DNA of 64,000 nucleotides from Ascoidea asiatica (GCA_001600695.1 BCKQ01000028.1:1-64000); one strand, 5' to 3'; counted from the stretch's first letter, positions 1 through 10,625 are shown. Translations and numbers: made by a program. The notes: a model not told the origin generated them from the sequence alone.

Positions 1-394
1 CATCCCTACTTAATGCGGGATTAATGTTTTAACTTATTTTTAATAAATATTTCAATTTTCTCTACACAGGTTTACACGTGCTCGTAAAGCCCAAAATTGC
101 TTTACGACAAAAAGCACAAAAATTGGGATTAAAGGGATAGACTATTATTTTTTGTTACACAAAGAAAAAAAAAAGATTTCATAATGAGGAATAAACAACT
201 ACGAATATGTATATTCCATGCCTCCAATGCTTCATAAAATGATGGCAATGATGGCGATGAAAGAATTAGTAATGATACTCTTGATCAATTCCAAAATAAA
301 ATAAAATAAAATAGAAAAACAAACTATTTTTAATAGACATGGTAATCTAAATTAGGAATAATCTAATCTTAAAATCAAATAATAAAAAGTTAAT
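1..394. other. 5' intergenic edge, no gene seen
   Basis: No open frame of note. The stretch holds a CACGTG E-box at 75-80 and a perfect 9-bp inverted repeat (82-90 with 99-107, loop of 8), then AT-rich leader up to the ATG at 395. It is probably the promoter of the gene at 395. Confidence 0.5.
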
Positions 395-748
395 ATGAGT
401 TTGAACAAATTTAATCAAAATTATTATTCAAAAGTTGTAGAATCAAAAACTAAAGAACCTTTAATATATGATTTATCAAGTGGTGATTTTCAATTGAATA
501 ACTCAAATCATTCTAATTCATCTTTAAGTAATCCATTTAGTTCAACTTTATCTCCTTTACCTAAAGCTAAAACAAAAAATTTTAAAACAACTCATTCAAG
601 TAGTAATTTTAATTTATTTAATAATAAATATAATGAAAAAATTAATGAAAAAAATGATTTTTTACCATCTGATGATTATGAATATTATTTTAATAAAAGT
701 AATAATAAATCAAAATTAGATTATAATAATCCGTTTATCAAATGTAAT

Positions 749-779
<31 letters not shown>

Positions 780-1492
780 CTAATAATAAAGGTAAAAAGA
801 AATTTTCATTGAAGAATTATTATAAAGTTAAGAATTTCAATAGTAAATTATGTGAAGAAAATGATTTAAGATTAAATTTAAAAGAAAAATATAAAAATAA
901 AAATATTTCTAGTTTTATTAATAGTTTTGAATATTTTCAAAATGCTAATCCTTTAATTACTCAATCAACAATAATTTTTTTCCATTTTATTTTATATATT
1001 TTAAATATAATTTATATAATATATTTTCCAATACTTTTAAGATTTATATTTAAACAAGAAATAAAAAGAATAGAACTTGTTAAAAAATATAAAAATAATG
1101 ATTTTTTAGAAAAATCTCTTATGGAAATTATTATAATTAAATATATTATATTTATTTTTCATTTATTTATTTTTTCAATTGAACCAATAAAATATTTAAA
1201 TAATTTTAAAAAATTATTAATTATAATTCCAAGTCGTATAATTTTATCATTTTTAATTGGATTTTTAATTTCATTATATTTTTTAAAATATAATTTTTTT
1301 TTAGCTATAATTTATATTATTTTTATTATAATTTTTTTCATTATTTGGGTTATAATTTTATTAATAAATTATTCAAATAAAATTAATAAAGAGTTTCCTG
1401 TTGTTGATGATGATTATAATGATGATGATGAAATTGAAGTAATTCATTGTAATGAAGAAATTGGATATCAAATTGAGCAAAAATTTTTATAA
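395..1492 (+). CDS. unknown multi-pass membrane protein with disordered N-terminus
   Basis: Not recognised. The 365-residue product has a Ser/Asn-rich, probably disordered first half with a run of Asn near residue 121. The second half holds four strongly hydrophobic segments at about residues 192-221, 242-265, 274-298 and 300-327, separated by short basic loops. A short acidic tail follows (YNDDDEIEVIHCNEEIG region). No signal peptide is evident, so the N-terminus is likely cytosolic. The first hydrophobic pair recalls small ER or nuclear-envelope proteins, but the cysteine pattern of Brr6/Brl1 is missing. The ATG at 395 is the first in frame and follows an AT-rich leader. That it is a real gene rests on the long continuous frame and the clear hydrophobic architecture; function is open. 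Confidence 0.75.
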
Positions 1493-1881
1493 ATAATATT
1501 TTTATATAACTATAATTTTAATAAAATATAAATTTAATAATAAAAATAATCGCAATTAAGGGATTTAAACAAAAATGTGGTTTATCCGCGGAAAAGTGTT
1601 CCTATATTAAATTTGTTCCGAATACAGTATGTATAACTTTGTCCGTGGAAAGCTATTTGTTAAAACATTAGTAAATTTACCAAAAATGTTCAAAATTATT
1701 AGGAAAAGTATTATTGAAATATTGATGAAGTGATTTTGAATTATTTGAGTGAGTGGATTTGATATTTGATATAAATATAAGTAGTATATTCATTTTGAAT
1801 TTTATTTTTTCATTATTTTTTCATTTGCTTTTTAAATTATTATATTTTATTCAAGTAAAATAAAAATTTTAAATATAAAAA
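1493..1881. other. intergenic, promoter of TFS1-like gene
   Basis: No gene seen. A short GC-richer patch near 1560-1655 contains CCGCGGA and CCGTGGA triplet motifs typical of zinc-cluster regulator sites. The rest is AT-rich leader. Confidence 0.4.
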
Positions 1882-2463
1882 ATGATGAAATTAAATTTAG
1901 AAATTGAAGCTTTAAAAAAAGATAAAATCTTTCCAGATTGTTTAGAAACTTTTAATTTAAAAGGTTTATTGAAAATTAATTATAATGAAAAATCAGTTAA
2001 TTTTGGTAATGAATTTAAAAGTATTGAAACAGTTTTAACTCCAAAAGTTAAATTTATTCCATTTGAAAGATTTAATTTAAATGATTTATATACATTAGTA
2101 ATGACAGATATGTTTGCACCAACTAAAGAAAATAATTTATGGGGAGAAATTAATCATTGGACAGTTTCTAATTTAAATTTAAAATTAAAAGAAAATGATA
2201 ATAATGAAATTTTAATTGATGAAAAAAATGGTAAAATTTCTCATTTTTATGTTGGATGTAGACCACCAGCAAATTGTGGATATCATATTTATGTTTTTAT
2301 TTTATTTAAACAAAATTCATTAATTAAATTTGAATCACCACCAGAAGATAGAAAAAATTGGGGAAGTGGAATTCCTGGAAATGGTGTTAAACAATGGGCA
2401 TTAAAGAATAAACTTGAACCATTATCAATTAATTATTTTAAATGTCAAAATGATATTCAATAA
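1882..2463 (+). CDS. TFS1: PEBP-family protein, Tfs1-like carboxypeptidase Y inhibitor
   Basis: 193 residues, the usual length for yeast Tfs1 (about 219) and other phosphatidylethanolamine-binding proteins. Two PEBP signature blocks are visible: the ligand-pocket segment LVMTDMFAPT followed by INHWTV (family consensus D-x-D-x-P then HW), and GCRPPANCGYHIYVFILF (consensus GxxPPxxxGxHxYVF). The C-terminal NWGSGIPGNGVKQWA segment resembles the Tfs1 tail. In S. cerevisiae, Tfs1 inhibits vacuolar carboxypeptidase Y and the Ras-GAP Ira2; the same role here is inferred. The second Asp of the DPDAP motif is replaced (MTDMFAP), a variation also seen among yeast members. Two ATGs lie in tandem at 1882 and 1885. 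The paralogous YLR179C family is the main alternative. Confidence 0.85.
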   Translation: MMKLNLEIEALKKDKIFPDCLETFNLKGLLKINYNEKSVNFGNEFKSIETVLTPKVKFIPFERFNLNDLYTLVMTDMFAPTKENNLWGEINHWTVSNLNLKLKENDNNEILIDEKNGKISHFYVGCRPPANCGYHIYVFILFKQNSLIKFESPPEDRKNWGSGIPGNGVKQWALKNKLEPLSINYFKCQNDIQ

Positions 2464-3113
2464 ATGCTTCTTTCCTTGATGAATTCTTCTTAGTTCTTAT
2501 TTCTTATTACTTCTTTTATAGATTCTTCAATAAATAAATGGTGGATTTGATTTGCCTTTTATTCAATCTGAGAATTATTTATTTGTTTATATTCGATTTA
2601 ACCGAAGAGAGAGAAAAAAACCGTAAATCCGGCGACTCTTCTCCAACCACGGATTTGTTTTTCTATTTTTAGAACTTGTTTTCTGTTTTCAGCCGGTTCG
2701 GAAAAAGGTCTGCTTTCTCGGAAATTCCGCATGTTTTTCCAGAACTGAGTGAAGAAAGACAGCGGGCCAAAGAGGAGCAGACGAAAACAATAAAAAGAGA
2801 GTTGGATATGTTTGTTTGTCCTTTTCACCAGAGAAGAGAAGAGAGAAGAGAAGAGAAGAGAGAAGAGAGAAGAGAGAAGAGAATATAGAAGAATGAGGTT
2901 AATGTGGCAATGATTGATATTAATGATGGATAACTATACAAAGGGTTTCTAGTTGAGTAGATAAGAAGAACATATCGTTACTGATCTAAAGGATATGAAA
3001 GAGAATTGAGGGGTGATTGAAGAAAGAATAAAAGAATAAAAGAATAAAAGAATAAAAGAAGAATTGTGTGAACGTTATTGAGAATAATATTATTAATAAT
3101 ATTAGATACAAGA

Positions 3114-3163
3114 TAGTTAATCATAGTTAATCATAGTTAATCATAGTTAATNATAGTTAATTA
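3114..3163. repeat. 10-bp tandem repeat AGTTAATCAT
   Basis: About five head-to-tail copies of AGTTAATCAT, one with an N and the last diverged. Intergenic, between TFS1 and the first ATO gene. Confidence 0.9.
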
Positions 3164-3385
3164 TGATGGGTCTATGGCTACTCTGGATTTTGAATTAAAA
3201 TAATTTGACTGGATAAATGTCAGCCAGTCCGGGACCGATAAAAGGAGATTGGAAATTGGAAATTGCAATTGAATAACATAATTTAAAAAAACATATGAAA
3301 GTATGTGATGAAATAAACGTTACTATTTCTATTTGATAATAAACAACGTTGAAAATGGATAAAATATTGATGGTATGGCTGGTTC

Positions 3386-3436
3386 CAATGATATTCAATG
3401 ATATTCAATGATATTCAATGATATTCAATGATATTG
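3386..3436. repeat. 10-bp tandem repeat CAATGATATT
   Basis: Five near-perfect head-to-tail copies of a 10-bp unit, in the same intergenic region as the AGTTAATCAT array but with an unrelated unit. Confidence 0.9.
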
Positions 3437-3933
3437 AATTGAAGTTGAAATAGCCAATGATGTTTATATGGAAATTAAAGATTATCTTAATATCACTTAG
3501 CCACTCATTCACTTCATTTCATTCAATTAGCTTATTAATGCATTATGCAAATAAAAATGTTTATATTCTTTTAATTCTTATGTTACTTTTTAGGACTCCA
3601 NATTTCTATTGTAATACACTAGATGAATAATATACTATACTGATATAATAAGAATATAAAACTAATTAATATTAGTTATTTTAAAAGATGATAAGGGTTA
3701 AAAATTAAAAATTGAAAATTGAAAATTGAAAATTGAAAATTGAAAGTTGAAATACCCCCCTCATTGAATAATTTTAACTACTAACTTATTACTACATTTA
3801 AAAATGATTTCAATTGATTATTTTCTTTATAAATTGTATATAATTTCTTACCTTTATCTTCTTGGCATTTTAATTGTTATATATTATTAAATATAGAAAA
3901 GAATAAAGTATAAAAGATTATAAATAAACAAAA

Positions 3934-4725
3934 ATGAGTGAAAAATTAGAAATATATCATAAAGATTTAGAAGAAGGTAATGAATTAAATAATGGAATTG
4001 AAGCTGAAAAAATAACAACATCTGGTGAAAATAATGAATTTATTCATATTGGTAATATGAAAGTTAAAAAAGAAGAATTAGTTAAAGCATTTGCAGGTAC
4101 TTTAAATCCAGGATTATCACCACCACCTGTTCATAATTTTGCAAATCCAGCTCCATTAGGTTTGTCTGCTTTTGCTTTAACAACATTTGTTTTATCAATG
4201 ACAAATGCAAAAGCTATGGGTATAAATATATCAAATATAGTTGTAGGTTTAGCATTTTTTTATGGTGGATTTGTACAAATTTGTGCAGGAATGTGGGAAA
4301 TTGCAATTGGTAATACATTTGGTGGTACTGCATTATCATCATTTGGAGGATTTTGGATGTCATATGCAGCTATAGAAACAAAATGGTTTGGTATAATTTC
4401 TGCATATTCTCAAGATACAATAATGTTAAGTAATGCAATTGGATTTTTTCTTTTAGGATGGGCTATTTTCTCTGCAATGTTAACTTTATGTACAATGAAA
4501 TCAACATTAACATTTTTTTTAATGTTTTTTTTATTAACTATTACATTTTTAATGTTATCAATTGGAGAATTTACAAATAGTGAAAATTGTACAAAATCTG
4601 GTGGTATTATTGGTGTCATAGTTTCATTTTTAGCTTGGTATAATGCTTTTGCAGGTCTTTCAAGTAAAGAAAATTCATATATTACAATTAAACCATTGCC
4701 TTTAACAAGATTAAAATATGATTAA
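3934..4725 (+). CDS. acetate/ammonium transporter of the GPR1/FUN34/SatP (ATO) family, copy 1
   Basis: 263 residues with six hydrophobic segments, typical of Ady2/Ato plasma-membrane acetate:proton symporters. The family signature NPAPLGLSAF begins at residue 71, just before the first helix. The conserved FYGGFVQICAGMWEIAIGN and FGGTALSSFGGFW segments follow in the expected order. The cytosolic N-terminus carries ITTSGENNEFIHIG, a segment shared with the neighbouring paralogue. Expected role: uptake of acetate and similar monocarboxylates under glucose-poor conditions, possibly ammonium export. It lies in tandem with a second, very similar gene 1.5 kb downstream, which points to local duplication. 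Which S. cerevisiae paralogue (ADY2, ATO2 or ATO3) it matches cannot be told by eye. Confidence 0.95.
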   Translation: MSEKLEIYHKDLEEGNELNNGIEAEKITTSGENNEFIHIGNMKVKKEELVKAFAGTLNPGLSPPPVHNFANPAPLGLSAFALTTFVLSMTNAKAMGINISNIVVGLAFFYGGFVQICAGMWEIAIGNTFGGTALSSFGGFWMSYAAIETKWFGIISAYSQDTIMLSNAIGFFLLGWAIFSAMLTLCTMKSTLTFFLMFFLLTITFLMLSIGEFTNSENCTKSGGIIGVIVSFLAWYNAFAGLSSKENSYITIKPLPLTRLKYD

Positions 4726-5357
4726 TATAAAATATACAAGTTTCAAAATATATAGAGTATATAGTATAATCNATCACCATATATTAATACAGTTCTAGAC
4801 TGTTTGTTATACAGTAGATTCTTTGAGTGGTGATAATATGGCACCTCATAAGGGTGTTTTTCTCCAGTGGATCACCGGAACCCGTCTCTGAGATCTCGAA
4901 TAATTGTTCCATGAATAAGTGAGCACTAACAGAACTAGCACAAAATCGATTCGGCTCCATTGAAAGATTTGTCTCTAAAGAACAAAGAAACGTTGGATTA
5001 CTGCAAGAACTGTTAGCAGTGCAATGGCCTAAGTACGGCTAACTCTCTCAATAGCTCCCTCAGCCAGCCTGACAGACACAGATCTTCCCCCTCCTGGTCT
5101 TTTTTCATCCTAGCAAATTGCCACCCATGAATACTATTCAATAACCAATATAACTATTAATGTGATACAATTTATTCCATTCTAATTCTGCATTACACAA
5201 AGAGAAACTGAAGTTGAAATTGAAGCTGGAATTGAAATTGCCGAGGCTGCTCCGCTAATGAACCCCTCCGGAGAACATGCACCGGATCCGGATTTTCTAC
5301 TTCCGCACTGAATAGACCCTGGGGTCCACCGGAGTTTTCATTTCCTTTTATAAACCA

Positions 5358-5396
<39 letters not shown>

Positions 5397-6266
5397 TATC
5401 GAATATTTCCAGTCAATACCCATCAGTAGAATATTCCTGGAATCTATAAAGTAAATTACAATACCATATGAAATATCTTACAGATTCTACATACTGAAAA
5501 AAAACATCTGTTCATCTACCCCAAATTTTGAAAAAAAGTTTTAGTTTTATTGAGGGTTTATTCATTTTTTATACTGTATATTCAGGGTCCTAAATACAGT
5601 ATATACTCTTTAATGAACCAAATATCTTTGAACTATCCAATACTAATTTCTTTTCATTTCCTTTCATACTTCTGTTTATTATTTTAAACTTTCATGATTG
5701 TAGTATAATACTTTAGATTACTAGTACTAGTATTAGTACTAATATAATTAGAGAAATAATATTTTTCAAATACAATTTAAGGGTCTGGAATATTTAGTTT
5801 GAATTTCTAATATTTGTATTCAATATTCTTTTTACGATATACGTCAATTTTCAAATTTAGATTTAGATATTTTTAATTTCACAATTTTTTAAATTTTCAA
5901 TAATCATAAAAATTATTTATCTATACTCTACATCTTCTTCTTTTCCCTTCTTTCTCTTCCCTTCTTTTATTTTATTTTATTTTATTTTATTCTTTTTTTT
6001 TCAAATTCAATTTCCATTTTTCCAAAGTTTATTACTCCCCACAATTAATCAATAATTTTATTGTAATTTTAATAATTAATTGAAATTTNAATATTCAAAA
6101 CTTTTATAAGAATTAACTTATATAAAAAACAAAATTTATCTATAATCTTAAATATTTCAAAATTCATATAATCTTTTAATTATTATCATAACTAAAATAT
6201 AACTAATAATAATATCTTCAACTAATATAACATATACTCAAATTTCTTAAATAATTTATAATAAAA
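4726..6266. other. 1.5-kb region between the ATO genes, with two GC-richer islands
   Basis: No credible gene. Islands lie at about 4845-5110 and 5240-5345. The second contains CTCCGGAG, CCGGATCCGG and ACCGGAG within about 80 bp, plus GACCC-TG-GGGTC at 5315-5326. An ATT microsatellite spans about 5361-5396. The rest is AT-rich leader of the downstream gene. The first island could be promoter DNA, a decayed gene or a small RNA; nothing decides it. Confidence 0.5.
5262..5336. promoter_or_regulatory. cluster of CCGG/CGG-CCG palindromes upstream of the second ATO gene
   Basis: Within 75 bp there are CTCCGGAG, CCGGATCCGG and ACCGGAG. Inverted CGG/CCG triplets are the half-sites of fungal Zn2Cys6 activators. 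The cluster sits about 0.9 kb upstream of the ATO start at 6267, so control of that gene (or of both ATO genes) is an inference. Confidence 0.4.
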
Positions 6267-7040
6267 ATGTCTTTAAATAATAATGATATTGAAAAATCTC
6301 CATTATCAGATAATTCTAATCATCATAAAATTACAACATCTGGTGAAAATAATGAATTTATTCATATTGGTGATATGAAAGTTAAAAAAAATGAATTATT
6401 AAATGCTTTTGGAGGTTCTTTATATTCTGGTTTAACTTCACCACCAATTCATAATTTTGCAAATCCTGCTCCATTAGGTTTATCTGCTTTTGCTTTAACA
6501 ACTTTTGTTTTATCAATGATTAATGCAAGAGCTATGGGTATAAATATACCAAAAATTGTTGTAGGTTTAGCATTTTTTTATGGTGGTTTTATTCAATTAT
6601 GTGCAGGAATGTGGGAAATTGCAGTTGGTAATACTTTTGGTGGTACTGCATTATCATCATATGGAGGATTTTGGTTAAGTTATGCAGCAATTCAAACTCC
6701 ATCATTTGGTATAATTTCTGCATATTCTGAAGATTCTGAAATGTTAGGTAATGCAATTGGTTTTTATTTATTAGGTTGGACTATATTTACAGCTTTAGTT
6801 ACAATTTGTACAATTAAATCAACTCTTGCTTTTTTCACAATGTTTTTTTTATTAACTATTACTTTTTTATTATTATCAATTGGTGATTTTACTGGTGAAA
6901 TAAATTGTACAAGAGCTGGTGGTATTATTGGTGTAATAGTTTCATTTTTAGCTTGGTATAATGCTTTTGCAGGTATTGCAACTGAACAAAATTCATATAT
7001 TACAATTAAACCAATTTATTTACCAGGTGGTAAAGCATGA
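6267..7040 (+). CDS. acetate/ammonium transporter of the GPR1/FUN34/SatP (ATO) family, copy 2
   Basis: 257 residues, six predicted membrane helices, and clearly a paralogue of the gene at 3934. It has the same N-terminal ITTSGENNEFIHIG, the signature NPAPLGLSAF at residue 66, FYGGFIQLCAGMWEIAVGN, GGTALSSYGGFW and the terminal YITIKP. The two proteins differ mostly in the first 25 residues and in scattered hydrophobic positions, so the duplication is real and not an assembly repeat. Expected role: proton-coupled monocarboxylate uptake at the plasma membrane. The helix-5 to helix-6 loop keeps a Cys (GEINCTRAGG, as ENCTKSGG in copy 1). Division of labour between the copies is unknown; their promoters look different. 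Confidence 0.95.
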   Translation: MSLNNNDIEKSPLSDNSNHHKITTSGENNEFIHIGDMKVKKNELLNAFGGSLYSGLTSPPIHNFANPAPLGLSAFALTTFVLSMINARAMGINIPKIVVGLAFFYGGFIQLCAGMWEIAVGNTFGGTALSSYGGFWLSYAAIQTPSFGIISAYSEDSEMLGNAIGFYLLGWTIFTALVTICTIKSTLAFFTMFFLLTITFLLLSIGDFTGEINCTRAGGIIGVIVSFLAWYNAFAGIATEQNSYITIKPIYLPGGKA

Positions 7041-7375
7041 ATGTTATTTTTCCTTTAACTTTACTTACTCACTTTCACTTTCACTTTCACTCTTTATTCT
7101 TTATTCTTTATTCTTTATTCTTTAATCAATATCACACATACTTCTTCTTCTTATGACCATATTAATATTAATATAATATTTATTTTACCTTTTCTTTAAC
7201 AAAAATTTGTAAAAATACCGAAATTGCATAAAATTATCTTTGGGNCGCTTAGTCAGCGATGACCTGCTTTTATTAACAGAAGTTTAAAATTAAAAATTTA
7301 AAGATTCGAGAAAATATTGTCAAGTACTTATTGGTTAAGAGAATTATTGAAAATTATATTATAAGAATAAATTGT
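7041..7375. other. intergenic with pyrimidine repeats
   Basis: Tandem TTTCAC and TTTATTC units lie at about 7070-7120. A small GC patch with GCTTAGTCAGCGATGACC lies near 7247-7265. No gene seen. Confidence 0.4.
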
Positions 7376-8197
7376 ATGAATAATCAAAGAAGTGAGAAAT
7401 TAAGAAGAAAATTAAGAGTGAAAATGATGTTTGAGAAGTTGAGAGATAAATTAAATTTAAGTAAAGATATAATTATTTTAGATGGTGGATTAGGTACAGA
7501 ATTAGAAAAACTTGGATTAAATATAAGTAATTTATTATGGTCAGGTAGTATAATATTAACAAATTTTAAAAGTATATATGATATTCATTTAAATTATTTA
7601 AAAAGTGGAAGTAATATTTTAATTACATCATCATATCAATTATCAATTAATGGATTAAAAAATTATGATAATAAAAAATTTAAAAATTTAAATGAATGTT
7701 TAAAAATTTTTAATAAAAGTGTAAGTTTAGCAAATGATGCTAAAAAAGATTATTTAAAAAATAATAATAATAAATATAAAAATAAAGATATTTATATTGG
7801 AGGATCAATTGGACCATATGGAGCATATTTATCAAATGGATCTGAATATTCTGGAAATTATTTTAATAATGATATTAATAATGATATTAATAATGATATT
7901 AATAATAATATTAAAGAAGAAGAACAAATTAAAATTTTAAAAGAATTTCATTATTATAGATTAAAAGAATTAATTAAAAATGAAGATTGTGATTTTATAA
8001 TATTTGAAACAATACCAAATTTTATAGAAATTAAAATTTTAATAAAATTAATTAAAGAAATTAATTTTGAATTAAATTTAAAAAAAGATTTTATATTATC
8101 ATTTAGTTTAAAAGAAGGTAAAATTTTAAAATTAGCAGATGGTACAAATTTAAATGAAATTATAAAATTTTTAATTAATGAAAATGTAATTTTTAAT

Positions 8198-8254
<57 letters not shown>

Positions 8255-8668
8255 GGTGGTGGTAATGAAGATGAAGGTAAATTAATTTCAATTGGAGCCA
8301 ATTGTTTTGCATTAATTGAATCAATTAAATTTCTTAAAGAATTAAATTTAAATTTAAATCAAAATGGAATTAATCAATTTCCATTAACTGTTTATCCAAA
8401 TTCAGGTGAAATTTATAATGGTATTACTAAAACTTGGAGTAAACATGAGATTGAAAATGAGATTGAAAATGAGATTGAAAATGAAAATGAAAATGGAAAT
8501 GAAAATGACAATAAGTTCAAAGATGAAGATAAAAGGGATAATAGTAATCAATTTGAATGGAAAAATTTAAGTAAAGAATTGGTTAATAATGGAGCAAGAA
8601 TTATTGGTGGTTGTTGTAGAGTTGGACCTGATGATATTAAAGAAATTTGTTCTTGTTTTGATAAATAG
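7376..8668 (+). CDS. MHT1: homocysteine S-methyltransferase (Mht1/Sam4-like)
   Basis: 430 residues from the ATG at 7376; ATGs at 7424 and 7427 would give a product closer to the family start, and the true start may be one of these. It has the Pfam S-methyl_trans landmarks: ILDGGLGTELEKLG near the start, then GGSIGPYGAYL, then the zinc-thiol site GANC (Cys310) and GGCCR (Cys413, Cys414). These three cysteines bind Zn and activate homocysteine. The enzyme transfers a methyl group from S-methylmethionine or S-adenosylmethionine to homocysteine, making methionine in the cytosol. Yeast Mht1 is about 324 residues. The excess comes from a long Asn tract (nt 8199-8252) before GANC, an Asn/Asp/Ile repeat near nt 7863-7910, and a Glu/Asn repeat near nt 8450-8510. 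SAM4 is the equal alternative name. Confidence 0.9.
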
Positions 8669-10594
8669 TTTTGATAAATAAATAANTTACTTTATTAGTT
8701 AATAGAACCTTAATTAAATGATAATTTTATGAAANTTATAAAATTTCAAATAAAGTAATCAGTAGTGAGTGAAACGTGAGAGATACCTTGGAATGGATAC
8801 AAAATGTGGTAACTGTAAATGTAAATGATAACAGCACAGAATCAAAAGAACAGAAACATTTCTAAAAGACACAAATACAATAACAATAACACAATAATAA
8901 CAAGAACAATAACAAGAACATTAACTGTAAGTGTTATTAATGTTGTCAAGTCTAGCACACAAACAAAAGAAGCTTTAAATAATCAATCATTGAGAAAGTG
9001 AATGGAATAGATAAAGAAGAGATAAAAAAGAGATAAAAAAGAGATAATGAAGAGATATTGTCAGGGTAGTTATTAGAGTTAGAATTACAACAAGAAGACC
9101 CGTGGGGATGGCGATGTGCAGGTCACGATAATGATTGTCGCCATGTTTGCGGGTCCTTGCGGGAACTAAAATTAGAAGCAGTCCGAGTTCCCGAGTTCCG
9201 TTTCCAGGTTTGTGGTAGCGTGGAGGGATAAACTGCGGCTGGAAACCTGTTGAAACGGCAGGTTGTGTTTCTGCAACTGGGAGAGGCTCAGGAACTGGTG
9301 GGAATGGCCGCGAGTGAAAACGGATAAACTCAAGATAAAACCAGTAACAAGCGTTGTTTAAGTTCAGGTGACAGGGCGGATGGCACGTGGAAAGGTGGCT
9401 GTTGAGATAACAAAAAGCAACACATCCCTGCTAGAACAGAACAGATTTCCGGGCTCGAGGTTGTTTTTTTGTGGAAAAGGCTGCAGCCAGAGGCGGGCTG
9501 CGAGTGCTGCGAGTGCTGCGAGTGCTGCGAGTGCCTTAATCTGGTCTACGGCAACGTGAATCTGGCGTGAAGTTCCAAAGTCAATAAAATGTATCGAAGT
9601 GTCAATAAAATAACAATCAAACAACTAAAACAACTAAAANNANTAAAAAGAATGCTCATCCAAAACAGAATAAATAAAATAAAAGAAGGATTGAGGAACT
9701 AAAACAAGATTATCAACCAGATTATCACCAATAAATACTACCAATATCAATATCAATATCAATATACTAAGATTAAGAGAATAGAATCAATTCAATTATC
9801 TAAATCTGATTCAATTTGTATTCTTTCTTATTTATTTATATTTATCTTTCCATTTAAAATAAATTATTTAAAATAAATTATTTAAAATAGGTCATTTAAA
9901 ATAAGTATCAAATATTTATGATATTTCATAAATTTATCATCATTTATAAAACAAGAATATAAAGAAATTTTATATTTCTTAATCTTTATTTTAATTTTAA
10001 TCTTACTAAATTATTCAATCGCTTATAAATTCATAAATTATAAATCTTTAAATAATCCTAACTCTTTCAATTCTTAATTATATTTATTTATTCCAAGTCA
10101 ATTTTTCACTTCTCTTACAAGGATTTTGTACCCTTTTTATATTCTTATTATTCTTATTATTCTTATTCTTATTATTATTCTTATTATTATACCATCTTAA
10201 TCCCAAATATTAATAAATATTCATAATTATTCATAATTATTCATAATTATTCCTAGTTATTATTCAGATTTCACATTTCATAATTCATAATTCATATCTC
10301 ATATCCAGATTTTAATCAACTCCATACTTTCATAAATTATATATATCTTTAGACTACTTATTATAAACTACTATTAACCCCTTTCAATTTTTGCAGCCAT
10401 TATAATCTATAAAAATATAATATAATATAATCTATAATATAATATATTATAATATATAGATTCTTATTCAAATAAAGTAATATATTATTCCTATTCAAGA
10501 TTAATCCATCATTCAATCATCTACTCAACTACTCAACTACTCTTTCAATCAATCACATACTAAATTAATCAATCAATCAATCACATACTAAATT

Positions 10595-10625
<31 letters not shown>

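Larger units (their letters stand above)
2464..3933. other. 1.5-kb intergenic with GC island and minisatellites
   Basis: No credible gene. A GC-richer island (about 2605-2830) holds the inverted repeat AAATCCG/CGGATTT (2625-2631, 2650-2656) and CGGAAATTCCG (2719-2729). It is followed by a purine GAGAAGA tract to about 2885. Four tandem arrays then follow: an 8-bp AATAAAAG unit (about 3026-3062), a 10-bp AGTTAATCAT unit (about 3114-3163), a 10-bp CAATGATATT unit (about 3386-3436) and a 7-bp AAAATTG unit (about 3708-3748). Open frames here are too short and compositionally biased to be coding. Confidence 0.6.

Noticed and set aside
3000-3750. Possible CRISPR array
   Set aside because: Units are 7-10 bp, directly adjacent, with no spacers; these are minisatellites in a eukaryotic genome.
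3774-3933. TACTAAC at about 3775 as the branchpoint of a 5' UTR intron of the first ATO gene
   Set aside because: No matching GTATGT donor nearby and the coding frame is complete from its ATG without splicing.
5193-5423. Minus-strand 76-codon frame with a 13-Asn tract and Gln/Phe repeats
   Set aside because: The tract is translation of an ATT microsatellite and the ends are repeat DNA; there is no domain or promoter context.
9364-9624. Overlapping frames on both strands over the CTGCGAGTG array
   Set aside because: They exist because GC-rich repeats lack stops; Ala/Leu or Ala/Ser repeats are array translation.
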